Shown: positions 36,175 through 43,523 of the stretch, one piece after another
Numbering within the stretch: position 1 is the stretch's first letter
How the letters are laid out: every line of letters starts with the position of its first letter
Made by a program: the position numbers and the translations under genes
The notes under the pieces: model-generated
What the model saw: the letters and a program-made list of their open reading frames with translations, nothing else
Told to the model about the DNA's origin: nothing
Database searches by the model: none
From: Chitinophaga pinensis
Lineage (GTDB): Bacteria; Bacteroidota; Bacteroidia; UKL13-3
NCBI GenBank assembly: GCA_945861965.1
Contig: CAMAWM010000005.1
Coordinates: forward strand, 28,362-92,361
Length of the DNA stretch: 64,000 nucleotides
Direction: 5' to 3'

Positions 36175-37887
36175 TTAACAAAGTTGAAACTCGGCTTGAC
36201 CCATAATATATTTTAACAGTCCTTGCAACCGTGTATTAACAGTCGCTTTTTTAGCTGTATCGGTTGGGTTTGATTTGTAATCGTTCCAAGCTGTTGTCCA
36301 ATACGAATCGCTCAATTGACCAGAAAGTAAAAACGATGTTTTTAACATTGCCTTGGTGTTTGACGAAACATCAATAGCATATAAAATTTTAAGCATTTCA
36401 TCTATCAATTTGTTTGGGTCTGATGGGTCTGAAAATATATTTGCAAATGCAATGCAATCAAAAATTAATTTAAATGAATTGCGATTGTACCCGGTATAAA
36501 TTAATGTATCGCACAACAAATTTCTTTTTGGCAATGAATCAGAATTAATCCAAAGCTCATAAAACTGTGGCTCTTGATAATAAGCTGGCCAACCAGCTAC
36601 ATCTGGTGGATCTCCTAAGTCTTGTCCAAGTAGTGTTGAATAAGATGTTGCATATAACCAATGAGAATATTGTGTTGCAACATTGCTAGCTGGTGGAAAT
36701 TGAATATTCATTTGTCTGCTCATACCAGCAATAAAATCAGTTGGTGTTTTAATCATGCAACTCATATTTAAAACATCAAAAAAATGTTCACTTTTTAGCA
36801 ATGTCAAAATTACCGGTTTTATATCATAATTATTATTTCGCAAAATAGTTGCAAGTGGTGTTATAATATTAGTTTCGACAGTTGAATCAATTACGTAGTA
36901 AACAAAAAATCGATAAATTTTTCGACAAATGTATTTTGAAACTTCTTGATTTGAAAAAATCATACTCAACATATCATCCAACTCAAGATCTCCTGCCGTA
37001 CTTCCGGTTCTGCCAGTTATTTGAGTATTGTTATAAAAAGACGAAAATTGTTTATTACCAGTATCGTGAGTATTGATATCGAAATAAGATGTATACGATG
37101 TATTATTTATTCTCCAACCAGTTAGTACTCTGGCTGCCTGTTTTACATCGTCTTCGGTATAATGATTTGGTAAATCTTTTCCAATTGTAAAAAGTTCTTG
37201 CAGCTCTCTTGAATAGTTTTCATCGGGAGCAGTTTTGGTGTTTTTATATCCATTTAAATAAATCAACATGGCAGGATCAATTGTAATCATCCTGACTAAA
37301 CTTTTTAAATTGCCTAAACAATTGGCTCTTAATAAAGAATGGTGTTTATAAAAAAACTTTGAATATTGTACTACATTCGATTCAGTAGCAAAAAGATTAT
37401 GCCAAAACATGGTCATCTTTTCCCGTATATTTCTTTCTTGATTTAACTGCAATCCAATCCACCAGGCTTTTAATGATTGTCTGCGATATCCCGAAAGCGC
37501 TCCATCTTCATTTGCATTAACCCACGTTTGTCCAAGCGGCACATTTGGGTCTAAAACTGTAGCAGTGGTATAATGATTTAATGGTGGTGTAGGTTCTGTA
37601 GTAGGAACATTTAAAAGATAATCCACAGAATCCCGCATGTTTTTTGTTTTAAAAAAATCAATATCGGATTTAGTTGCTCCAAACATGGTTCTTCGAAGCA
37701 AATGTGCCATCTGAGTTTCACCCCAAACGCCTGTATATTGTGCTGTTGTGGTTGATGTTTTGCTTAATCCTCGAGGAAGAGTTTTGTTGGATGGATCCTT
37801 ATATTCAAATTGTTTCGGGGAATCTTTTTCTTCGAGCAAAGTTGAAGCTGCATTGCCAAGAAATTTTCTTCGATTTAGGTTTGCCAT
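36175..37887 (-). CDS. DUF1800 protein, operon partner of DUF1501
   Basis: A 570-residue protein of the DUF1800 family: QMAHLLRRTMFGATKSDIDF at the start of the domain, MTMFWHNLFATE, NYSRELQELFTIG, DVKQAARVLTGWRI, PPDVAGWPAYY. These are the standard signatures. The N-terminus MANLNRRKFLGNAAS contains an RRxFL motif as in Tat signals, but no hydrophobic segment follows (the next residues are charged), so normal Tat export is doubtful. DUF1800 and DUF1501 genes are regularly adjacent in Bacteroidota and planctomycetes, but what they do is not established. Promoter-like TTG-N19-TACCTTTA at 37944-37915; the DUF1501 gene follows 69 bases downstream. Confidence 0.87.
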   Translation of the reverse strand: MANLNRRKFLGNAASTLLEEKDSPKQFEYKDPSNKTLPRGLSKTSTTTAQYTGVWGETQMAHLLRRTMFGATKSDIDFFKTKNMRDSVDYLLNVPTTEPTPPLNHYTTATVLDPNVPLGQTWVNANEDGALSGYRRQSLKAWWIGLQLNQERNIREKMTMFWHNLFATESNVVQYSKFFYKHHSLLRANCLGNLKSLVRMITIDPAMLIYLNGYKNTKTAPDENYSRELQELFTIGKDLPNHYTEDDVKQAARVLTGWRINNTSYTSYFDINTHDTGNKQFSSFYNNTQITGRTGSTAGDLELDDMLSMIFSNQEVSKYICRKIYRFFVYYVIDSTVETNIITPLATILRNNNYDIKPVILTLLKSEHFFDVLNMSCMIKTPTDFIAGMSRQMNIQFPPASNVATQYSHWLYATSYSTLLGQDLGDPPDVAGWPAYYQEPQFYELWINSDSLPKRNLLCDTLIYTGYNRNSFKLIFDCIAFANIFSDPSDPNKLIDEMLKILYAIDVSSNTKAMLKTSFLLSGQLSDSYWTTAWNDYKSNPTDTAKKATVNTRLQGLLKYIMGQAEFQLC

Positions 37888-37914
37888 TAGCTACAAAATT
37901 TATATTTCGTTCGA

Positions 37915-37944
37915 TAAAGGTAAGTTGTTTTGGTTTAATGTCAA
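37915..37944 (-). promoter_or_regulatory. Probable promoter of the DUF1800-DUF1501 operon
   Basis: On the minus strand TTG (37944-37942), 19-base spacer, then TACCTTTA (37922-37915), which differs from the consensus TAnnTTTG only in the last base. The ATG at 37887 is 27 bases further on. Confidence 0.5.
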
Positions 37945-38014
37945 GTATTTTTTTTATAACGATATTCCAAAAAACTAAATTGCAAACCAAAATGTTGGAC
38001 GGAAATATAAAATT

Positions 38015-39457
38015 ATGCAAAAAATATTAAATTATATAAATGGTGAATTGGTCGAACCCATTTCAAAAAAATATTTAGAAAACATCAATCCCGCTACAGG
38101 ACAAATCTATTCTCAATGTCCGGATAGCGATGAACGTGATATTGAACTTGCTGTGAAATCTGCCGAGTCTGCAATTGATTCTTGGAGCAATATGTCTGCA
38201 TCAGATCGAAGTAAAATTATGTTAACTCTTGCAGGTTTAATGGAGCGCGATTTAGACAAGTTAGCAATTGCCGAAAGCATAGATCAAGGAAAACCATTGT
38301 GGTTAGCAAAAAACGGTGAAATTCCTCGCGCTATTTCAAACATCCATTTTTTTGCAACTGGAATCGAACATTTTTCAAGCGAAAGTCATTCGATGGGAAA
38401 GCACGCAATCAATTACACATTGCGAGCCCCAATAGGCATTGTTGGATGTATTTCGCCATGGAATTTACCACTTTACCTTTTCACTTGGAAAATAGCTCCA
38501 GCCATTGCTGCTGGCAATTGTGTGATTGCAAAACCTAGCGAAATTACTCCCATGACTGCTTTCTTATTTGCTGAATTGTGTATAGAAGCGGGATTGCCAA
38601 AAGGCGTTTTAAATATTGTAAATGGATTGGGACCAAAAGTTGGAAGCGCAATTGTTTCTCACGAAAAAATAACTGCAATATCGTTTACCGGTGGAACAAA
38701 AACAGGTGAAGAAATTGCAAGAGTTGCCGGTCCTAAATTTAAAAAATTATCCTTAGAATTGGGTGGCAAAAACCCAAATATTGTATTTGCTGATTGCAAT
38801 TTTGAAAAAGCCGTAAGCGAATCAGTTCGTGCTAGTTTTACTAATCAAGGCGAAATATGTTTATGCGGTTCGCGAATTTTTATTGAAAGAAGTATTTATG
38901 AAAAATTCAAAACTGAGTTTGTAAAACAAACTGCAAAACTAAAAGTTGGAAACCCTTTGGCAGAAGATACAAAAGTTGGTGCAATAGCAAGCCAACAACA
39001 TTTCGATAAAATTTTAAGTTATATTGAATTAGCTAAACAAGAAGGCGGAAAACTTTTGTTTGGAGGAAATACTGTGAAATTGGAAGGAGAAAATGCTACG
39101 GGATTTTTTATTTTGCCTACGGTTTTTGAAAACTTGCCTTTTGATTGTAAAACAAATCAAGAAGAAATATTTGGACCTCTGGTAACACTCATTCCTTTTG
39201 ATACAGAAGATGACGTATTGACGATGGCAAACAGTACGCAATTTGGCTTATCCTGTACCATTTGGACAGAAAATTTAGCTCGTGCACACAACATAGCTGC
39301 AAAAGTAAAATCAGGAATAGTTTGGGTTAATTGTTGGCTGCTGCGCGATTTAAGAACTCCATTTGGTGGAATGAAGTCAAGTGGCGTTGGACGAGAAGGA
39401 GGATTGGAAGCATTCCGATTTTTTACTGAAACTAAAAATGTTTGCGTTAAACTTTAA
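38015..39457 (+). CDS. Aldehyde dehydrogenase, 2-aminomuconate semialdehyde dehydrogenase-like
   Basis: NAD-dependent aldehyde dehydrogenase of 480 residues. General motifs: ISPWNLPLYLFTWKIAPAIA (cofactor site), SFTGGTKTGEEIA, LELGGKNPNIVF (catalytic Glu about 247) and the nucleophile Cys in NQGEICLCGSRIF (about 282). The last motif, together with VWVNCWLLRDLRTPFGGMKSS and GREGGLEAFRFFTE, closely resembles the ALDH8A1 / 2-aminomuconic semialdehyde dehydrogenase branch that oxidises the ring-cleavage product in tryptophan (kynurenine) breakdown. Bacterial 2-hydroxymuconic semialdehyde dehydrogenases are the near alternative. Tryptophan 2,3-dioxygenase is encoded 12.5 kb away (51981-52919), which supports the kynurenine reading. 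No other pathway gene is adjacent. Confidence 0.85.
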   Translation: MQKILNYINGELVEPISKKYLENINPATGQIYSQCPDSDERDIELAVKSAESAIDSWSNMSASDRSKIMLTLAGLMERDLDKLAIAESIDQGKPLWLAKNGEIPRAISNIHFFATGIEHFSSESHSMGKHAINYTLRAPIGIVGCISPWNLPLYLFTWKIAPAIAAGNCVIAKPSEITPMTAFLFAELCIEAGLPKGVLNIVNGLGPKVGSAIVSHEKITAISFTGGTKTGEEIARVAGPKFKKLSLELGGKNPNIVFADCNFEKAVSESVRASFTNQGEICLCGSRIFIERSIYEKFKTEFVKQTAKLKVGNPLAEDTKVGAIASQQHFDKILSYIELAKQEGGKLLFGGNTVKLEGENATGFFILPTVFENLPFDCKTNQEEIFGPLVTLIPFDTEDDVLTMANSTQFGLSCTIWTENLARAHNIAAKVKSGIVWVNCWLLRDLRTPFGGMKSSGVGREGGLEAFRFFTETKNVCVKL

Positions 39458-39535
39458 CCTTTTTAGTTGATTTTATTTATGAGTTACAGGCAATGGTTAT
39501 AATGACTAAACCAACAGACAAACAATACTAAAATT

Positions 39536-40657
39536 ATGACAGGCAGACAACGACATACAATTTACACATTGACTTTGTTTTTTTTATGCTTATGCAACAA
39601 ATCTTTTTCACAAAAAATTACTTACAATTATATTGTTGACACTTCAAATGTGGACACCAAAAAGGTTATGAAACTGTTTGAAAATTATATTCATTCTAAA
39701 CCCGACAGTTTGTACGACAATCCTTATTGGAATAGTGACGAGAAAAAAACATACAAGGTATTTGATCTTTTAGAAAGAAGTGAGTTTCAACCTTCTTTAT
39801 ACATGGGATTTCCAATACACGTTTTGAGTATAAAATCAAACAAAGGTCTTTATGAAATTAAAGCACAGTTCTCAAGTTGTAATGACGGTACACCTTACAT
39901 TTTATGTGTTGCCAACTTTTATGCGAAAAAGGAACAAGGAGAATATAAACTTTACAATGCTTTACCAATAAACAGACAACACTGGCAGCATACCAAGTTT
40001 GGATGGGTTGATTATTACTATCCAACGTATCATAAGTTTGACACTTTTAAAGCTCAGCAAATGGACTCATTCATTACTGAACTTTGCAGAAATCTTGACC
40101 TTAAACCTCATCCTTTTGCGTTTTATTTTGCAGATGATTTTGATGAAATACAAAGTCTAAGAGGATTTGATTATTGGATTGGCATGGGTGGTGAAATTAA
40201 ACCCGGAGGAAAGGGCGGTTACAACGAAATATTTTACAGCGGAGAGGGTGAAAGTAATTTTCACGAACCATTTCATACCTTAGTAGGTTCTCAATATCGT
40301 GCACATCAATGGGTGGCAGAAGGTGTGGCAACATTTTTTGGAGGATGCAGGGGACAATCTTTGCAATGGCACATCATCAGAACTAATACTTACCTGAAGA
40401 GGAATCCGGATATTAATTTGAATAATTTACTTTCATTGACAACTGTTGACGAATACACAGATTACCGCTATGTTATTGGAGGTTTGATAGCAAAAAAAAT
40501 ATTTGAAAAAGGCGGATGGAGTTTAATAAAAGAATTTATGAATAGTGGTCAAAGTAACGAGGATTATTATAAAGCAATTGAAAAATATGTAGGAGTTAAA
40601 AGAAATAATTTGAATAAATATCTAAGACAACAATTGGAAATAGAATCAACTAAATAA
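39536..40657 (+). CDS. Secreted putative metallopeptidase (HExxH) of unknown family
   Basis: A 373-residue exported protein. The N-terminus MTGRQRHTIYTLTLFFLCLC is a signal peptide, ending near NKSFSQ. The second half has HEPFHTLVG (HExxH) followed about 20 residues later by HQWVAEGVATFFGG, whose Glu fits the third zinc ligand of a gluzincin-type peptidase, as in peptidase MA-like proteins. I do not recognise the N-terminal half. The gene stands alone between an aldehyde dehydrogenase and an ABC-F gene. Its flanks differ from the rest of the window: they are rich in GACA/ACAGACAA words and a long palindrome follows. It looks like an inserted single-gene cassette. No T9SS or lipobox signal is obvious. 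Confidence 0.78.
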   Translation: MTGRQRHTIYTLTLFFLCLCNKSFSQKITYNYIVDTSNVDTKKVMKLFENYIHSKPDSLYDNPYWNSDEKKTYKVFDLLERSEFQPSLYMGFPIHVLSIKSNKGLYEIKAQFSSCNDGTPYILCVANFYAKKEQGEYKLYNALPINRQHWQHTKFGWVDYYYPTYHKFDTFKAQQMDSFITELCRNLDLKPHPFAFYFADDFDEIQSLRGFDYWIGMGGEIKPGGKGGYNEIFYSGEGESNFHEPFHTLVGSQYRAHQWVAEGVATFFGGCRGQSLQWHIIRTNTYLKRNPDINLNNLLSLTTVDEYTDYRYVIGGLIAKKIFEKGGWSLIKEFMNSGQSNEDYYKAIEKYVGVKRNNLNKYLRQQLEIESTK

Positions 40658-40735
40658 AAACATTTCGCGACAGACACATATGCTGACAACTAATCAAACG
40701 GACATATAAGCAAGACAAGAATAATAAAGCACAAA

Positions 40736-40863
40736 CCGGTAACACGGTGCTGCTTCAATGGCGGTTTCATTTGAAAAAGATACATTTGAAATCAAAAAAA
40801 GTTTCCGTTGCGCAGACAATTAAGTGGTTCTAAATCCGCCACAGCAGCAGCACGGGGAACGAT
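40736..40863 (+). repeat. Long imperfect palindrome downstream of the putative peptidase gene
   Basis: The left arm (about 40739-40767: GTAACACGGTGCTGCT then TGGCGGTTT) matches the reverse complement of the right arm (about 40832-40862: AAATCCGCCA then AGCAGCACGGGGAAC). The arms are close to 29 bases with an eight-base (GTGCTGCT) and a six-base (TGGCGG) identical block. They are separated by about 64 bases that contain an imperfect direct repeat of CATTTGAAA. The region is markedly more GC-rich than its surroundings. It could be a recombination site (attC-like), a REP-type element or a structured transcript end; the sequence alone does not decide. Confidence 0.7.
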
Positions 40864-40922
40864 AAGTTGAAAATCATAAATCTTTTTCAAATTAAACACT
40901 TGCAACTTATTAATCTTGCACA

Positions 40923-42785
40923 ATGAACTATCTGCGTGTCGAGAGTATTGCCAAATCGTATGGCGAACGGTTTTTATTTTCAAACATTACATTAACAATT
41001 GCAAAAGGAGAACGAGTTGCACTGATTGCCAAAAACGGCTCAGGAAAAACTACGCTTTTAAATATTTTGACAGGCAGAGAAATACCTGATGAAGGCAATG
41101 TAGTTTTTGATAAAAATATTAGCTGGGCTTATCTTGAACAAGAGCCACAGTTTAACGAACAAAGCACTTTAATCGAAACTGTATTTGCGGCTGATAATGA
41201 AATTTTGCGTGCCGTAGCGAATTACGAATTAGTAATCGAAAACAGCGACTCTAGTCCGAATGAATTGCAAAGTGCCATGGAAAAAATGGATGCATTAAAT
41301 GCATGGGACATTGAAACTAAAATTCATACCATTTTGACGCAATTAAATCTTCATCACCATTTAAATAAGAGCGTGAATTTACTTAGCGGTGGTCAACGCA
41401 AACGTCTTGCATTGGCTCGAGTGTTATTGCAAAATCCAGATTTAATGATATTGGATGAGCCAACAAATCATTTAGATATTCAAATGATAGAATGGCTTGA
41501 GAGTTATTTAAAAGCAAACGATACAACGCTATTACTTGTAACGCACGATCGCTATTTTTTAGATACAGTTTGCACCGAGATAATTGAATTAGACGACAAA
41601 AAACTTTTCACTTACAAAGGAGATTATGCTTACTTTTTAGAAAAAAAGGAAATGCGCGAAACCTTTGAAGCAAAAGAATTACAAAGCACTAAAAAACAAT
41701 ACAAAAAAGAATTAGAGTGGATGCGCAAACAACCAAAAGCGCGGACAACAAAATCGAAAAGCAGAATTGAAACTTTTCACGAATTAAAAGCAAAAGCAAG
41801 TTTGAAAAAACAAGTTGATAAAGTTGAAATCAACATGCAAATGCAAAGACTTGGAAGTAAAATATTAGAAACTCACCAATTAAAAAAATCGTTTGGAGAT
41901 TTTAAAATCTGCGAGGATTTTACTTATCTTTTTAAACCCGGAGAACGAATTGGAGTTGTTGGGAAAAATGGTGTAGGAAAAAGTACTTTTTTGAACTTAT
42001 TACTCGGAACGGAGAAAGCCGATAGCGGAAGAATTATAAAAGGTGATACCGTAAAATTTGCACATTACTCGCAAGAAGGATTGGACATTAAAGACGATAA
42101 GCGTGTGATTGAAGTTGTAACAGACATTGCCGAGTTTATTGATATTGGAAAAGGACAGAAACTAAGCGCAACAGCATTATTAAAACGATTTTTATTTGAT
42201 AGCAAACAACAATACAATTATGTAAGTACATTGAGTGGTGGCGAAAAACGAAGATTGTATTTGCTAACAATACTGATTCAAAAACCCAATTTTTTAGTGT
42301 TGGATGAACCTACAAATGATTTGGATATTGAAACATTGAATGTACTTGAAGAATTTTTGGAAGAATATTCTGGATGTCTATTAGTAGTTACTCACGACAG
42401 GTATTTTATGGACAATCTTGTTGACTCATTACTCATTTTTGAAGGAGATGGAAAGATTAGAAGTTTTAATGGAAATTATCAAGATTACTTGAATGAAATG
42501 GAGGAAATAAAAATTGCAAACAACGAATTGAAATCTAATTCAAATCCTAAAAAACAAAACAAATCTAAAAGCAAAATAAAATTAAGTTTTAATGAACAAC
42601 GCGAATTGGAATTGCTAAGAAAAGAGTTGCCCAAATTGCAGAAAAAGAAAGTCGAACTTGAAGAAATAGTAGGCTCTGGAAGTAGTAACTACGAAGAACT
42701 TTTGCAATATGGCAATGAACTCAAAACAACAAATTTGAGCATTGACGAAAACGAATTTCGGCAGTTAGAGTTAAGTGAGTTTTAA
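40923..42785 (+). CDS. uup: ABC-F family ATPase, Uup-like
   Basis: Soluble protein of 620 residues with two ABC ATPase domains and no membrane segments, so an ABC-F translation factor rather than a transporter. Domain 1: Walker A KNGSGKTT, signature LSGGQRKRLALARVLL, Walker B LMILDEPTNHLD. The linker (ARTTKSKSRIETFHEL, about residues 240-305) is the interdomain arm. Domain 2: KNGVGKST, LSGGEKRRLYLL, LVLDEPTNDLD. The C-terminal 80 residues are a coiled coil (NEQRELELLRKELPKLQKKK), which is typical of Uup. ABC-F proteins act on the ribosome; Uup is also implicated in DNA branch handling. The gene starts 60 bases after the palindrome and its stop abuts the methyltransferase gene on the other strand. 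Confidence 0.93.
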   Translation: MNYLRVESIAKSYGERFLFSNITLTIAKGERVALIAKNGSGKTTLLNILTGREIPDEGNVVFDKNISWAYLEQEPQFNEQSTLIETVFAADNEILRAVANYELVIENSDSSPNELQSAMEKMDALNAWDIETKIHTILTQLNLHHHLNKSVNLLSGGQRKRLALARVLLQNPDLMILDEPTNHLDIQMIEWLESYLKANDTTLLLVTHDRYFLDTVCTEIIELDDKKLFTYKGDYAYFLEKKEMRETFEAKELQSTKKQYKKELEWMRKQPKARTTKSKSRIETFHELKAKASLKKQVDKVEINMQMQRLGSKILETHQLKKSFGDFKICEDFTYLFKPGERIGVVGKNGVGKSTFLNLLLGTEKADSGRIIKGDTVKFAHYSQEGLDIKDDKRVIEVVTDIAEFIDIGKGQKLSATALLKRFLFDSKQQYNYVSTLSGGEKRRLYLLTILIQKPNFLVLDEPTNDLDIETLNVLEEFLEEYSGCLLVVTHDRYFMDNLVDSLLIFEGDGKIRSFNGNYQDYLNEMEEIKIANNELKSNSNPKKQNKSKSKIKLSFNEQRELELLRKELPKLQKKKVELEEIVGSGSSNYEELLQYGNELKTTNLSIDENEFRQLELSEF

Positions 42786-43523
42786 TTATTTCATTATAAA
42801 ATGAGCGCAAATAATTGAAGTAGCAACTGCAGCATTTAAGCTTTCTGCTTCGCCATATTTAGGAATCGAAATGTTTTGAGTAATAAATGGAATTAACTCT
42901 GTGCTTATTCCATTTCCTTCGTTGCCAATTAATAGAATTCCATTTTGTGGTGGCTTAATTTCTGAAATGTTTTTCCCATTAAGTACTGCTCCAAAAATTT
43001 GAAATTTATTTTCCGAAAAAAGTGTTTTCAAATCCTCGTAAAAAATATTGACACGAGCAAAACTTCCCATACTTGCCTGAATTGTTTTGTTGTTATATAC
43101 ATCGGCACAAGATTGCGAACAAACTATATTTTTTATACCAAACCAATCGGCCGTACGAATTATTGTACCTAAATTTCCGGGGTCTTGAATAGTATCTAAT
43201 GCAATTGTGAGTGAGTTAGAAAGCAATGAAGCATTAAACTTTTGTATTGGGATTTTTGCAAGCATCAATACGTCAGGAATAGATTTAAGGCCACTCATTC
43301 TTTCCAATTCTTTTTGAGTGACAATAACTAGTTTATTAGCTTTAATCCTATTTTCATATTTTGCCGCCCAATCTTGTGTAGCAAATACCTGTTCAATTTG
43401 TATTTTTGAACCCAGCAATTCAAGAATAATTTTACTGCCTTCGGCAACAAACAATTGTTCCGACTGCCTGTATTTTTTGTTGTTTAAACTTTTAACCCGA
43501 TTGATAGTAGATTTTTCTAACAT
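42786..43523 (-). CDS. SpoU/TrmH-family RNA 2'-O-methyltransferase
   Basis: SPOUT-class methyltransferase of 245 residues that methylates a ribose 2'-OH in rRNA or tRNA with SAM. The start is the ATG giving MLEKSTINRVKSLNNKKYRQ, followed by LFVAEGSKIILELL (the usual RNA-2'-O-methyltransferase substrate-binding N-terminus). The knot motifs are DTIQDPGNLGTIIRTADWFG (motif 1, with catalytic Arg), ILLIGNEGNGIS (motif 2) and IPKYGEAESLNAAVATSI (motif 3). The longer in-frame extension up to 43706 overlaps the divergent TamL gene and is not part of the family. The RNA target is unknown. It starts head-to-head with the TamL gene with essentially no spacer. Confidence 0.92.
   Translation of the reverse strand: MLEKSTINRVKSLNNKKYRQSEQLFVAEGSKIILELLGSKIQIEQVFATQDWAAKYENRIKANKLVIVTQKELERMSGLKSIPDVLMLAKIPIQKFNASLLSNSLTIALDTIQDPGNLGTIIRTADWFGIKNIVCSQSCADVYNNKTIQASMGSFARVNIFYEDLKTLFSENKFQIFGAVLNGKNISEIKPPQNGILLIGNEGNGISTELIPFITQNISIPKYGEAESLNAAVATSIICAHFIMK

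Noticed and set aside
40658..40735. A further small gene between the HExxH gene and the palindrome
   Set aside because: Frames are short and composition is simple (GACA-rich); nothing codes convincingly.
43318..43500. A 61-residue N-terminal extension of the TamL-like frame starting with ATG at 43318
   Set aside because: It is antisense to the well-supported methyltransferase, has no homology to the family and would place the lipoprotein signal internally.
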